Source: Pseudonocardia broussonetiae (lineage in GTDB: Bacteria; Actinomycetota; Actinomycetes; Mycobacteriales; Pseudonocardiaceae). From it: 64,000 nucleotides of DNA. Positions within the stretch are counted from its first letter, which is position 1. The number at the start of each line of letters is the position of its first letter. The stretch is from assembly GCF_013155125.1 (NCBI RefSeq), contig NZ_CP053564.1:2301501-2365500 (forward strand), given 5' to 3'. This document shows positions 55,662-64,000 of the stretch, piece after piece. The notes under the pieces are model-generated. The model was not told where the DNA came from and searched no databases. It was given only the letters and a program-made list of their open reading frames with translations. A program made the translations under genes and the position numbers.

Positions 55662-56663
55662 GTGAGTAACTACGAGGTTGCGGGCGTCGAGCTGGGTGAC
55701 GCGGAACTGGCCGGCTCCACGACGGCCGGGCTCGAGCGGGTGGAGGAGCTGCTGCGCCGCGAGGTGCACAGCGACTACCGGTTCGTCACCGAGACGTCCC
55801 TGCACCTCATCGAGGCGGGCGGGAAGCGCTTCCGGCCGCTGTTCACGCTCCTCGGGGCGCAGATGGGGCCGCGCCCCGGGTCGTCGGAGGTGATCACGGC
55901 GGCCGCGGTCGTCGAGCTCATCCACCTGGCCACGCTCTACCATGACGACGTCATGGACTCCGCGACGATGCGCCGCGGCGCGGAGAGCGCGAACCACCGC
56001 TGGGACAACACCGTCGCCATCCTCACCGGCGACTTCCTGTTCGCCCACGCCTCGCGGCTGGTGGCCGACCTCGGGCCGGACGCGGTGCGGATCATCGCGC
56101 TGACGTTCGCCGAGCTGGTCACGGGCCAGATGCGCGAGACGCGCGGGCCGCGGCCCGACGAGGACCCGGTCGAGCACTACCTCGGCGTCATCGCGCAGAA
56201 GACCGGGTCGCTGATCGCCACCGCCGGCCGCTACGGCGGCATGTTCTCCGGGTGCACGCCCGAGCAGACCGAGTCGCTGCACCGGTTCGGCGCGATCGTC
56301 GGCACCGCGTTCCAGATCTCCGACGACATCATCGACATCGCCTCGGCGTCGGAGGACTCGGGCAAGACGCCGGGCACCGACCTGCGCGAGGGCGTGCACA
56401 CGCTGCCGATGCTGTTCGCCATGCAGGGCTCCGGGGCCGACGCGGAGCGGCTGCGGGCGCTGCTGGCCCACCCGATCTCCGACGACGCGGAGGTCGACGA
56501 GGCGCTCACGCTCCTGCGCCGCGGCGACGGCATCGCCCGCGCCCGCGAGGTGCTCGCCGCGCAGGCCAAGGACGCGCAGCGCGAGCTCGAGCAGCTCCCG
56601 CGCTGCTCCGCGGCCGACGCGCTGGCCACGCTCACCGCCTACATGGTCGACCGCACCGCCTGA
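55662..56663 (+). CDS. Polyprenyl diphosphate synthase (menaquinone side chain)
   Basis: A 333-residue all-helical trans-prenyltransferase that condenses isopentenyl diphosphate with an allylic primer. First Asp-rich motif LYHDDVMDSATMRRG, second QISDDIIDIAS, with EAGGKRFRPLF for substrate binding. A small residue before the first motif permits long products, fitting a hepta- to nonaprenyl chain for menaquinone. It corresponds in position to grcC1 (Rv0562), which follows the mycobacterial men/ubiE region. GTG 55662 lies 4 bases after nuoN, so it is probably co-transcribed with complex I. Confidence 0.92.
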   Translation: MSNYEVAGVELGDAELAGSTTAGLERVEELLRREVHSDYRFVTETSLHLIEAGGKRFRPLFTLLGAQMGPRPGSSEVITAAAVVELIHLATLYHDDVMDSATMRRGAESANHRWDNTVAILTGDFLFAHASRLVADLGPDAVRIIALTFAELVTGQMRETRGPRPDEDPVEHYLGVIAQKTGSLIATAGRYGGMFSGCTPEQTESLHRFGAIVGTAFQISDDIIDIASASEDSGKTPGTDLREGVHTLPMLFAMQGSGADAERLRALLAHPISDDAEVDEALTLLRRGDGIARAREVLAAQAKDAQRELEQLPRCSAADALATLTAYMVDRTA

Positions 56664-56696
56664 CCGCCCGCTACGCCGGCGGGGCCAGGCGGGCGG
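56664..56696. terminator. Possible shared hairpin at a convergent junction
   Basis: CCGCCCGC (56664-56671) pairs with GCGGGCGG (56689-56696) around a 17-base loop. The convergent genes are only 7 bases apart, so any terminator must overlap the rarD-like 3' end. Confidence 0.35.
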
Positions 56697-57603
56697 CGCG
56701 GTCGGAGCGCGCCGTGCGCACCAGGTCGACGGTGAACACCACCAGCGCGGCCCACACGAGCACGAAGCCGACCCAGCGCAGCGGCGGGACCTCCTCGCGC
56801 ACCACGAGCACGCCCCACAGGAACTGCAGCGTCGGGTTGATGTACATCAGCACGCCGATCGTGCTCATCGGCACCCGGCGGGCGCCCACGGCGTAGAGCA
56901 GCAGCGGCAGGGCCGTCACCGGACCGGCCGCGACCAGCAGCAGCAGGTGCCCGGGGCCGAACCCGGCCATCGTGCCGGTGCCGGTCAGCTCGAACCAGGC
57001 GATGACGCCCAGCGCCACCGGCCCCAGCGCGAGGCTCTCGGCCGTCAGGCCCGCGGCGGCCGTCAGCGGCACGGTGCTCTTGATCAGGCCGTAGAGGCCG
57101 AACGAGGTGGCCAGGACGAGCGCGACCCACGGCGGCCGCCCGCCCTCGACGGCGATCACCACCACCGCGACCACGGCGGTCGCGACGGCCGCCCACTGCG
57201 CGGGCCGCAGCCGCTCGCGCAGCACGACCACGGCGAGCAGCACGCTCACCAGCGGGCTCATGAAGTAGCCCAGCGCCGCCTCGATGACGAGCCCCGCGAA
57301 CACCGACCCGATGTAGACGCCCCAGTTGACGGCGATGAACACCCCGCCCGCGAACACCGCGAGCCAGGACCGCAGCCGCAGCGTCGCGAGCTCGCCCCAG
57401 CCGCGCAGGACCGCCAGCACGCCGGCCATCAGCACGGCCGTCCACCCGATCCGGTGCGCCAGCACCTCGACCGGTGCGGCGGGCGCGAGCAGCGGCCAGA
57501 ACGCCGGGAACAGCCCCCACATCGAGTACGCGGCGACCGCCGCTCCCACACCCCGCCCGGACAGCGCGGGCCGCTCGGCCCGGAGAACACTCACACCCTC
57601 CAT
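56671..57603 (-). CDS. rarD: RarD-type EamA family transporter
   Basis: A 310-residue, ten-helix drug/metabolite transporter of the RarD subfamily. Signatures: GLFPAFWPLLAPAAPVEVLAHRI near the N-terminus, NWGVYIGSVFAG, ALGYFMSPLVSVLLAVVVLRERL and GVLMYINPTLQFLWGVLVVREE, all typical of RarD. The substrate of the family is not known (E. coli RarD was named for chloramphenicol sensitivity). ATG 57603 is used; GTG 57594 is possible. Divergent from the OmpA-domain gene, with a 160-base gap that contains a repeated TGTCGTGA. Confidence 0.87.
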   Translation of the reverse strand: MEGVSVLRAERPALSGRGVGAAVAAYSMWGLFPAFWPLLAPAAPVEVLAHRIGWTAVLMAGVLAVLRGWGELATLRLRSWLAVFAGGVFIAVNWGVYIGSVFAGLVIEAALGYFMSPLVSVLLAVVVLRERLRPAQWAAVATAVVAVVVIAVEGGRPPWVALVLATSFGLYGLIKSTVPLTAAAGLTAESLALGPVALGVIAWFELTGTGTMAGFGPGHLLLLVAAGPVTALPLLLYAVGARRVPMSTIGVLMYINPTLQFLWGVLVVREEVPPLRWVGFVLVWAALVVFTVDLVRTARSDRAARLAPPA

Positions 57604-57763
57604 CAGAACACCCCGACCGCCGCACTGCGGAGCCGGAAGGCGGTGCGCGAGGGCCTCGCCACAGCGTTCCGGCCCCGAAGTGCTGCCGTGTCGTGATCGT
57701 GTCGTGACTGCCGTCGGGGAGTTTTCGATCACTCGGGGTCCCGTCCCCCTCCCTGGAGCCGCC

Positions 57764-58339
57764 ATGTCCTCCCTGCGCACCGCGCGCCTGCAGTGGTGCG
57801 CGGCGTTCCTCGCCGTGCCGACGCTGCTGGCGGGGATCGCGGCGGCCCGGGCGGAGCCGGACGCGGCCGTCCCCGTCGCCGCCCCGTCCACCGCCGAGGC
57901 GGCCTCCCTGCCGACGACGGTCGTCGCCGCGGCCCCGGTGACCGCCGCCGAGGGTGTGGTGCAGGTGCCGACGGCTCCGGCGCCCACCGCGGAGGAGGCG
58001 CCCGTCGCCGACCGGGTGGCGGCGCTCGTCGCGGCCTCCCCGGTGACGTTCCCGCCCAACAGCGCGGAGCTGCCGGGGGAGTCCGCGGAGACGGTGCGGG
58101 CCGTCGCCGCCGTGCTCGCCCCGTCCGACGCCGCGGTGCTGCTCGCGGGCCACATCGCCGACACCCCGGGCTCGCCGGAGGGCGCGCGGGGGCTGTCGGA
58201 GCGGCGGGCCGTCGCCGTCGCGCAGGCGCTCGTCGCGGGGGGCGTCGACCCCGCCCGCATCACGACGGTCGGCCTCGGCGCGACCGCACCACTGGACAGC
58301 CTCGCGGCCAGCCGGCGCGTCGAGTTCGAGATCAGGTAG
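57764..58339 (+). CDS. OmpA-domain exported protein
   Basis: A 191-residue protein with an N-terminal signal or anchor (LQWCAAFLAVPTLLAGIAAARA), an Ala/Pro/Thr-rich linker to about residue 85, and a C-terminal OmpA/MotB-type peptidoglycan-binding domain (VTFPPNSAELPGESAETVRAV, GHIADTPGSPEGARGLSERRAVAVAQAL, ITTVGLGATAPLDSLAASRRVEFEI). The family binds diaminopimelate in peptidoglycan through conserved Asp/Arg. ATG 57764 has GGAG about 7 bases upstream. Together with the next small membrane gene it recalls the mycobacterial arfA (ompATb)-arfB pair; this is analogy only. Confidence 0.82.
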   Translation: MSSLRTARLQWCAAFLAVPTLLAGIAAARAEPDAAVPVAAPSTAEAASLPTTVVAAAPVTAAEGVVQVPTAPAPTAEEAPVADRVAALVAASPVTFPPNSAELPGESAETVRAVAAVLAPSDAAVLLAGHIADTPGSPEGARGLSERRAVAVAQALVAGGVDPARITTVGLGATAPLDSLAASRRVEFEIR

Positions 58340-58347
58340 GGGGAGCC

Positions 58348-58722
58348 GTGGCCTGGTTCGTCGCCCAGGTGTGGGTGCTGTGCGCCGTGGCGTTCCTGCT
58401 CGGGGCCGCGGTCACGTGGTTGCTGTTCGTGCGGCCGCTGCGCCGCGCCCGGCCACCGGAGCCGGCTCCCGAGCCGGTGACGGCCGCGGTGCCGGTGGCG
58501 GTGCCCGCGGCTCCGCCCGCGCCGCCGGAGGACCCGCCCGCACCGCCCGTCGACCCCGCGCTCGCGGCGCTCGACACGCCACCGGTGGGCCCGCCCGAGC
58601 GGCCCGGCCACCGCGCCCGCGCGGCGCTCGACCTGCTCGGCGTCGAGCCGTCCGGCCTGGCCCCGCCCATCCCGCAGCAGCACGGCCCCACCGACGACGA
58701 CGAGGGGCGCGACCCCCGCTGA
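58348..58722 (+). CDS. Small membrane protein with Pro-rich tail
   Basis: A 124-residue protein: one N-terminal helix (residues 2-27, WFVAQVWVLCAVAFLLGAAV), then a Pro/Ala-rich cytoplasmic or extracytoplasmic tail (APPAPPEDPPAPPVDP) and an acidic end (TDDDEGRDPR). No known domain recognised. GTG 58348 has GGGGGAG upstream and lies 8 bases after the OmpA-domain gene, so the two are one transcription unit. Probably a membrane partner of the OmpA-domain protein. A strong terminator follows. Confidence 0.7.
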   Translation: MAWFVAQVWVLCAVAFLLGAAVTWLLFVRPLRRARPPEPAPEPVTAAVPVAVPAAPPAPPEDPPAPPVDPALAALDTPPVGPPERPGHRARAALDLLGVEPSGLAPPIPQQHGPTDDDEGRDPR

Positions 58723-58736
58723 CCCCGGGAACGACA

Positions 58737-58767
58737 CCGCCCCTCCCCGCTGGGCGGGGAGGGGCGG
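58737..58767. terminator. Bidirectional terminator between membrane protein and korB
   Basis: A perfect 14-bp stem CCGCCCCTCCCCGC/GCGGGGAGGGGCGG with a 3-base loop between convergent genes. Confidence 0.8.
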
Positions 58768-58795
58768 CGGCGCGGGTGGTTCGCGGGTGGTCGCG

Positions 58796-59881
58796 TCAGC
58801 CGACGACGGTCCAGGTGTCGCGGCCGTTGAGCAGGGCCTGCAGGTCCGGCCCGCCCTTCGCGGCGGCGGCCTCCCGGGCCTGGTCCACCTGGGCGCGGGC
58901 GGCGTCGTCGTAGGTGGTGCGGTCGACGTTGCGGAAGATGCCCGTGACGGTGTGGGTGAGGTCCTGGTCGGAGAGCCGGGACAGGGCGAACGCGAGGTTG
59001 TGGTCGCGCGCGTCGTGCACCACGATCTCCGACGCGTCGACCTCGGCGGCCTTGGCGACGCCGAGCCCGAAGCCCTCGCGGACCACGGCGAAGGTGCCGA
59101 GGCCGTCGTCGCCGGCGGGGCCGAACCGGATCGGCTCACCGTCGGTGACGTGGATCAGGCGCTCCTCGACGTCGTCACCCTTGCGCAGGACGTCGAAGGA
59201 CCCGTCGTTGAAGATCGGGCAGTCCTGGAAGATCTCGACCAGGGCGGTGCCGCGGTGCGCGGCGGCCGCGCCGAGGACGGCGGTGAGGCCCTTGCGGTCG
59301 GAGTCGATGGCCCGCCCGACGAAGGTGGCCTCGGCGCCCAGCGCGAGCGACACGGGGTTGAAGGGGAAGTCGACCGAGCCCATCGGCGTGGACTTGGTGA
59401 CCTTCCCGACCTCGGACGTCGGCGAGTACTGGCCCTTGGTCAGCCCGTAGATCCGGTTGTTGAACAGCAGGATCTTGAGGTTGACGTTGCGGCGCAGCGC
59501 GTGGATCAGGTGGTTGCCGCCGATGGACAGCGCGTCGCCGTCACCGGTGACGACCCACACCGACAGGTCGGGCCGGGACACGGCCAGGCCGGTGGCGATG
59601 GTCGGGGCGCGCCCGTGGATCGAGTGCATCCCGTAGGTGTTGAGGTAGTACGGGAACCGGCTGGAGCAGCCGATCCCGGACACGAAGACGGTGTTCTCGC
59701 GCTTGATCCCCAGCGTGGGGAGGAACTGGCGCACGGCGGCCAGGACGGCGTAGTCGCCGCAGCCGGGGCACCAGCGCACCTCCTGGTCGGAGGTGAAGTC
59801 CTTCGCGGTCTGCTTGTCGGTCGTGGTGGGGACCCCGTCGAGTCCCCCGATCGAGGGCAGGCCCAGGTCCAGGGCGGTCAT
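58796..59881 (-). CDS. korB: 2-oxoglutarate:ferredoxin oxidoreductase subunit beta
   Basis: A 361-residue thiamine-diphosphate subunit. [15 protein letters not shown] supplies two cluster cysteines near the N-terminus, [13 protein letters not shown] follows, and the ThDP/Mg motif is [23 protein letters not shown]. It lacks the eight-Cys ferredoxin domain of single-chain PFORs. With KorA it oxidatively decarboxylates 2-oxoglutarate to succinyl-CoA using ferredoxin, replacing or bypassing the NAD-linked dehydrogenase in actinobacteria such as M. tuberculosis (Rv2454c). ATG 59881 overlaps the korA stop (ATGA). Confidence 0.93.
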   Translation of the reverse strand: MTALDLGLPSIGGLDGVPTTTDKQTAKDFTSDQEVRWCPGCGDYAVLAAVRQFLPTLGIKRENTVFVSGIGCSSRFPYYLNTYGMHSIHGRAPTIATGLAVSRPDLSVWVVTGDGDALSIGGNHLIHALRRNVNLKILLFNNRIYGLTKGQYSPTSEVGKVTKSTPMGSVDFPFNPVSLALGAEATFVGRAIDSDRKGLTAVLGAAAAHRGTALVEIFQDCPIFNDGSFDVLRKGDDVEERLIHVTDGEPIRFGPAGDDGLGTFAVVREGFGLGVAKAAEVDASEIVVHDARDHNLAFALSRLSDQDLTHTVTGIFRNVDRTTYDDAARAQVDQAREAAAAKGGPDLQALLNGRDTWTVVG

Positions 59882-61776
59882 GCGTGCACTCCAGCGTTGA
59901 TTCCCGTGTCGAGGTAGCTCAGGAACAGGTCCTGCAGTTCCTCGGCCTTGAACGGCAGCCCGGTGACGTTGGTGTAGCTCTTGGCGTCGACGAGGTAGCG
60001 GGCGCGCAGCAGCAGCACGAGCTGTCCGAGGTTCATCTCGGGCACCAGCACGGTGCGGTAGCTCGCGAGGACCTCGCCGAGGTTGGCCGGCAGCGGGTTG
60101 AGGTGGCGCAGGTGGGCCTGCGCGACGCTGTGGCCCATCGCGCGGACGCGGCGGGCCCCGGCCCCGATCGGGCCGTAGGTGGAGCCCCAGCCCAGCACGA
60201 GCAGCTCGGCGTCGCCGTCGGGGTCGTCGACCTGCAGGTCGGGCACCGTGATGCCGTCGACCTTGGCCGCGCGCAGCCGCACCATGCGGTCGTGGTTGGC
60301 CGGGTCGTAGGAGATCGAGCCGCGGCCGTCGGCCTTCTCCAGGCCGCCGATGCGGTGCTCCAGGCCCTTGGTGCCCGGGATGGCCCAGGGGCGGGCGAGG
60401 GTGTCGTCGTCGCGCAGGTAGGGCCAGAACTCGCCCGACCCGTCGGGGGCGTTGGGCTCGGTGGCGAAGCCGGGGTCGACCGGGGTGAGGGTGCCGATGT
60501 CGGGCACCTTCCACGGCTCGGACCCGTTGGCCAGCGACCCGTCGGACAGCAGCAGCACCGGGGTGCGGTAGGTGACCGCGATCCGGGCCGCCTCCAGGGC
60601 GGCGTCGAAGCAGTCGCCCGGGCTCTGCGGGGCCACGATCGGGACCGGCGACTCGCCGTTGCGCCCGAACATCGCGTGCAGCAGGTCGGCCTGCTCGGTC
60701 TTGGTCGGCAGCCCGGTGGACGGGCCGCCGCGCTGGACGTCGATGACGATCATCGGCAGCTCCAGGGCCACCGCGAGACCGACGGTCTCCGACTTCAGCG
60801 ACAGGCCCGGCCCGGAGGTCGTGGTGACCCCGAGCGCGCCGCCGAAGCTCGCGCCCAGCGCCGCACCCACACCGGAGATCTCGTCCTCGGCCTGGAACGT
60901 CGTCACGTTGAACGACTTGTGCTTGGACAGCTCGTGGAGGATGTCGCTGGCCGGGGTGATCGGGTAGGAGCCCAGGAACACCGGCAGCCCGGTGGTGCGC
61001 CCGGCGGCGACCAGGCCGTAGGACAGCGCGGTGTTGCCGGTGATCTGCCGGTAGGTGCCGGTCGGCAGCGGGGCCGGCTTGACCTGGTAGGTGACCGCGA
61101 ACGCCTCGGTGGTCTCGCCGTAGGCGTGCCCGGCCTTGAACGCCAGGATGTTGGCCTCGGCCAGGTCGGGGCGCCGCGCGAACTTCTCCCGCAGGAACCG
61201 CTCGGTGCCCTCGTGGGGGCGGTGGTACATCCACGAGAGCAGCCCGAGCGCGAACATGTTCTTGGCCCGCTCGGCGTCCTTCTTGGAGAGGCCGGTCTCG
61301 GACAGCGCGCCCATCGTCAGGGTGGCCATCGCGACCTTGTGCACGGCGTACTGGGCCAGCGAGTCGTCCTCGAGCGGGTCGGCGGCGTAGCCGACCTTGG
61401 TGAGGTTGCGCTTGGTGAACTCGTCGGTGTTGACGATCAGCACCCCGCCCGGGGGCAGGTCGGCGACGTTGGCCTTGAGCGCGGCCGGGTTCATCGCCAC
61501 CAGCACGTCGGGGCGGTCGCCGGGGGTCAGGATGTCGTAGTTCGCGAAGTGCAGCTGGAACGACGACACCCCCGGCAGGGTGCCGGCAGGTGCGCGGATC
61601 TCGGCGGGGAAGTTCGGCAGCGTCGAGAGGTCGTTGCCGAACGCGGCGGTCTCGGAGGTGAAGCGGTCACCGGTGAGCTGCATGCCGTCGCCGGAGTCAC
61701 CCGCGAAACGGATGACCACCCGGTCCTTCTCCACGACCTCGGTGCGGTCGACAGCGGTGTCGGGGGTGGCAGTCAT
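59878..61776 (-). CDS. korA: 2-oxoglutarate:ferredoxin oxidoreductase subunit alpha
   Basis: A 632-residue fused gamma-alpha subunit. The N-terminal gamma domain begins [20 protein letters not shown]; the central Pyr domain shows [36 protein letters not shown] and [19 protein letters not shown]; the C-terminus contains [13 protein letters not shown] and HLRHLNPLP. This architecture matches mycobacterial KorA (Rv2455c). ATG 61776 is preferred; a TTG 45 bases upstream is weaker. First gene of the korAB operon; the 128-base gap 61777-61904 upstream should hold its promoter but no clear box was seen. Confidence 0.93.
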   Translation of the reverse strand: MTATPDTAVDRTEVVEKDRVVIRFAGDSGDGMQLTGDRFTSETAAFGNDLSTLPNFPAEIRAPAGTLPGVSSFQLHFANYDILTPGDRPDVLVAMNPAALKANVADLPPGGVLIVNTDEFTKRNLTKVGYAADPLEDDSLAQYAVHKVAMATLTMGALSETGLSKKDAERAKNMFALGLLSWMYHRPHEGTERFLREKFARRPDLAEANILAFKAGHAYGETTEAFAVTYQVKPAPLPTGTYRQITGNTALSYGLVAAGRTTGLPVFLGSYPITPASDILHELSKHKSFNVTTFQAEDEISGVGAALGASFGGALGVTTTSGPGLSLKSETVGLAVALELPMIVIDVQRGGPSTGLPTKTEQADLLHAMFGRNGESPVPIVAPQSPGDCFDAALEAARIAVTYRTPVLLLSDGSLANGSEPWKVPDIGTLTPVDPGFATEPNAPDGSGEFWPYLRDDDTLARPWAIPGTKGLEHRIGGLEKADGRGSISYDPANHDRMVRLRAAKVDGITVPDLQVDDPDGDAELLVLGWGSTYGPIGAGARRVRAMGHSVAQAHLRHLNPLPANLGEVLASYRTVLVPEMNLGQLVLLLRARYLVDAKSYTNVTGLPFKAEELQDLFLSYLDTGINAGVHA

Positions 61777-61904
61777 GGGTAGGTCGTGTCCTCGTTCCGG
61801 ACGGGTGTGGAGAGTACTCAACGGCGAGGTTAACTCCCGTTTCGCTCCAGTGTCCTCGCACCCTGCCCGATGTCACACCCGACGGTCAGGCCCGTGTGCC
61901 GCGC

Positions 61905-62672
61905 TCAGGAACGCTTGATCTTCGCCTGCAGCGCGGCGAGCCGCGTGCGGAACTCCTCGGAGTGCACCGACTCGGCCTGCGCGCGCACCTCGACCTCCAG
62001 CGCGTCGAGCTGCGACGCCATCGACGCCGTGAGCCGCAGGGTGGCCTTGGTGGCCAGCGTGAGGTCGCGCGGGTTCGCGGCGGCGCGGGCGGCCATCTCG
62101 ACGGCGGCGCCCACCACGTCGTCGACGGTGCGGTGGACGAGCCCGATCCGCTGCGCCTCCTCGGCGTCGACGACCTCGCCGAACAGCGTCAGCGCCGCCG
62201 CCCCCTGCGCGCCGAGCACGCGGTGCGCCATCCACGTGTAGCCGCCGCCGGGGTGCAGGCCCAGCGGCAGGAACCGGGCGTCGAACTTCGCCTTCGGGCC
62301 GGCGAGGCGGACGTCGGCGGCGAGCGCGAGGTTGAGCCCGGCGCCGACCGCGGCCCCGTTGACGGCGGCGATCGTCGGCAGTGGGCACTCGGCGAGCGCG
62401 AGGAAGCCGCCGTAGACGCGGCGCAGGGTCGCGGGGTCGGCCGTCGCGAGCTCGGCGAGGTCGCCGCCCGCGCAGAAGCCGGGGTCCTCCCCGGTGACGA
62501 CGACCGCGCCGACCTCCGGGTCCGCCACGGCCGCGGCGATCGCGTCGGCGAGCAGCCCGGACAGCTCCAGGTTCATCGCGTTGCGCCGCGCCGGGTGCGA
62601 CAGGGTGAGGACGGCGACGCCGTCGGTCGTCGCGCGGTGCACCGCGATCTCGGGACTGGTGATGTCGGCCAT
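61905..62672 (-). CDS. Enoyl-CoA hydratase/isomerase family protein
   Basis: A 255-residue crotonase-fold protein. Oxyanion-hole loops are in [12 protein letters not shown] and [13 protein letters not shown], and [24 protein letters not shown] is the family signature. At the usual catalytic Glu positions, the second (in [18 protein letters not shown]) reads H/P rather than E, so it may not be a standard hydratase; isomerase or another crotonase reaction is possible. Probably acts in fatty-acid or other acyl-CoA degradation. ATG 62672 chosen; GTG 62687 is in frame. Divergent from the thioesterase with 38 bases between, likely a shared promoter region. Confidence 0.87.
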   Translation of the reverse strand: MADITSPEIAVHRATTDGVAVLTLSHPARRNAMNLELSGLLADAIAAAVADPEVGAVVVTGEDPGFCAGGDLAELATADPATLRRVYGGFLALAECPLPTIAAVNGAAVGAGLNLALAADVRLAGPKAKFDARFLPLGLHPGGGYTWMAHRVLGAQGAAALTLFGEVVDAEEAQRIGLVHRTVDDVVGAAVEMAARAAANPRDLTLATKATLRLTASMASQLDALEVEVRAQAESVHSEEFRTRLAALQAKIKRS

Positions 62673-62710
62673 GGGGGCATCCTGCACCAGCGGCGGCTAC
62701 CGTCCGGTAC

Positions 62711-63211
62711 ATGTCCCTGTCCGTGCCCGACGGCGCCGTCCGTCCCGCCTCGCACCCCGACACCCCCGCGCCCGGCACCGAGCTGCCGCCGCACTTCCGC
62801 GGCTGCTTCGGCTGCGGCGAGCTGGAGGGCGGGCTGCGGCTGCGGCAGACCGTCGGCGAGGACGTGGCGGTGACCAGCACCTTCGCCGTGCAGCGCCACC
62901 ACCAGGGCGCGCCGGGGATCGCGCACGGCGGCGTGATCGCGGCCGCCTTCGACGAGGTGTTCGGGGCGCTCGCCGTGCACCACCGCGAGCCCTCGGTCAC
63001 CGCCGAGCTGCAGACGCGGTTCCGCCGTCCCGTGCCCGTGGGATCGGTGCTGCACCTGCGCACGCGCATCGACGCGCGCGACGGCCGCAAGATCTGGTGC
63101 TCCGGCGAGGGCCGCCTCGACTCGCCGGACGGGCCGGTCGCGGTCGAGGCGACGGCGCTGTTCGTCACGGTGCCGATGGAGCACTTCACCACCCACGGCG
63201 CCCCGCACTAG
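62711..63211 (+). CDS. PaaI-type hotdog thioesterase
   Basis: A 166-residue single-hotdog protein. The hallmark is GIAHGGVIAAAFDEVFGALAV, where HGG plus the helix acid (D/E) form the acyl-CoA thioesterase site; TAELQTRFRRPVPVGSVLHL is the following strand pair. The N-terminal FRGCFGCGELEGGLRL is common to this THEM4/PaaI-like branch. Expected to hydrolyse acyl-CoA thioesters. Divergent from, and probably functionally related to, the crotonase gene. Confidence 0.87.
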   Translation: MSLSVPDGAVRPASHPDTPAPGTELPPHFRGCFGCGELEGGLRLRQTVGEDVAVTSTFAVQRHHQGAPGIAHGGVIAAAFDEVFGALAVHHREPSVTAELQTRFRRPVPVGSVLHLRTRIDARDGRKIWCSGEGRLDSPDGPVAVEATALFVTVPMEHFTTHGAPH

Positions 63212-63215
63212 CGCC

Positions 63216-64000
63216 GTGGCGTGGCGGAACTGGGCGGGCAACCAGCGCACCGAGCCCGTCCGCACGGTGGTGGCGCGCGACGCGGGTGACGTCGTCGAGG
63301 CGGTCCGCGCGGCCGAGCGCGACGGGCTGCGGGTCAAGGCCGTCGGCTCCGGGCACTCGTTCACCGGGATCGGCGTGCCCGACGGCGTCGCGCTCGTCGC
63401 GCCCGCGGACCCGGGGGCCGTCCGGTTCGACGGCGAGCTGGTCACGGTGCCCGCCGGCCTGGCCCTGCACCGGCTCAACGCGCTGCTGTGGGAGCACGGG
63501 CGGGCGCTGCCCAACCTCGGCGACATCGACGTCCAGACCGTCGCCGGCGCGATCTCCACCGGCACCCACGGCACCGGCGCCGCGCACCGGGGGATCGCCG
63601 CGCAGGTCCGCGCGCTCGACCTCGTCGCCGCCGACGGGACGCTGCTGCACTGCTCGCCGTCGGAGCACCCGGAGGTGTTCTCCGCGGCCCGGGTCGGGCT
63701 CGGGGCGCTCGGCGTGCTGGTCGGCGTCACCCTCGCGACGGTGCCCGCGTTCCGGCTGCACGCCGTCGAGGAGGCGGTGCCGCTGGCCGCCGTGCTCGCC
63801 GACCTCGACGGGCTGATGACCTCCGCCGACCACGTCGAGTTCTACTGGTTCCCGCACACCGACGTGGCCGCGACCAAGCGCAACCACCGCACCGAGGCCC
63901 GCGCCCCGCGCCGCGGCCGGGTCGCGGGGTGGGTCGGCGACGAGCTCCTGGGCAACGCCGGGTTCGGGGCCGTCGGGCGTCTCGGGCGCACCGCGCCGTC
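63216..64000 (+). CDS. FAD-linked sugar-lactone oxidase (L-gulonolactone/D-arabinono-lactone type), N-terminal part
   Basis: The first 261 residues of a VAO-type flavoprotein, cut by the window edge. VKAVGSGHSFTGIGVPDG contains the histidine that usually carries covalent FAD; VTVPAGLALHRLNALL, ALPNLGDIDVQTVAGAISTGTHGTG and LGVLVGVTLATVPAFRL complete the FAD domain. VEFYWFPHTDVAATKRNHRTE starts the ALO substrate domain. Relatives oxidise gulono-, galactono- or arabinono-lactones (or alditols). GTG 63216, 4 bases after the thioesterase stop, gives the usual WRNWAGNQ start, so the two are probably co-transcribed. Confidence 0.88.
   Translation, partial: MAWRNWAGNQRTEPVRTVVARDAGDVVEAVRAAERDGLRVKAVGSGHSFTGIGVPDGVALVAPADPGAVRFDGELVTVPAGLALHRLNALLWEHGRALPNLGDIDVQTVAGAISTGTHGTGAAHRGIAAQVRALDLVAADGTLLHCSPSEHPEVFSAARVGLGALGVLVGVTLATVPAFRLHAVEEAVPLAAVLADLDGLMTSADHVEFYWFPHTDVAATKRNHRTEARAPRRGRVAGWVGDELLGNAGFGAVGRLGRTAP

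Noticed and set aside
57690..57716. Repeated TGTCGTGA upstream of the OmpA-domain gene considered as an operator
   Set aside because: Only two short copies, with no symmetry and no promoter element at defined spacing.

Overview
The window is chromosomal DNA from a very GC-rich actinobacterium. Reasons are the strong GC bias at third codon positions, many GTG starts overlapping the preceding stop, menaquinone rather than ubiquinone genes, a mycobacterium-like order around menD, mgtA and ubiE, a 14-gene nuo operon, DUF222 HNH and DUF3558 families, and SOS and Rex sites of actinobacterial type. Pseudonocardiaceae (for example Pseudonocardia) is my best guess; this is inferred from gene content, not from a search. 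No rRNA, tRNA, CRISPR array, transposase or phage gene was seen.

Layout. 1-2.75 kb: end of an Fe-S oxidoreductase, a patatin, an aldo/keto reductase and a cysteine-less HesB-like protein. 2.8-14.2 kb: an iniBAC/iniR-like island with a membrane protein, a membrane-anchored Hsp70 ATPase, a DUF3558-type lipoprotein that looks frameshifted, two secreted-type or surface-type Asp/Asn-rich proteins (one with an IniB-like N-terminus), two dynamin-like GTPases (IniA/IniC type), and a large MalT/LuxR regulator resembling IniR, separated from the GTPases by inverted 21-bp tandem arrays. 14.3-15.9 kb: an ABC-F ATPase. 16-18.5 kb: module 1 of a SipW/TasA-like system (RTX protein, TasA-like protein, ER-type signal peptidase). 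18.5-22.8 kb: PIG-L deacetylase, OsmC protein, old yellow enzyme, MenD. 22.7-25.8 kb: a MerR-HEAT regulator with a HEAT protein, and an HNH/DUF222 gene under a LexA box. 26-30.4 kb: module 2 of the SipW/TasA-like system (RTX protein, three TasA-like proteins, second signal peptidase), followed by a histidine kinase and response regulator, ending at a 169-bp palindromic element.

32.8-39.6 kb: isochorismate synthase, DUF3592 protein, EamA transporter, inositol-phosphatase-like enzyme, a GT4 mannosyltransferase, a GT87 mannosyltransferase and UbiE/MenG. 39.8-55.7 kb: nuoA-N, each gene overlapping or nearly touching the next, preceded by a leader with a Rex operator and an iron-box-like dyad. 55.7 kb: a polyprenyl diphosphate synthase. 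56.7-64 kb: RarD transporter, an OmpA-domain protein with its small membrane partner, KorAB 2-oxoglutarate:ferredoxin oxidoreductase, an enoyl-CoA hydratase, a thioesterase, and the start of a sugar-lactone oxidase.

How it fits together. MenD, isochorismate synthase, the polyprenyl synthase and UbiE supply menaquinone for the type I NADH dehydrogenase encoded beside them. The envelope genes fall in two sets: an Ini-type membrane-stress island, and a two-part fibre or surface-protein export system placed inside what is otherwise a conserved men-mgtA-ubiE neighbourhood. The most unusual parts are the duplicated SipW-TasA-RTX modules with shared operator-like palindromes, the extended ini island, and several long inverted repeats between convergent genes. 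No stretch over 300 bases lacks a gene; the longer intergenic gaps are described under their repeats or regulatory sites.
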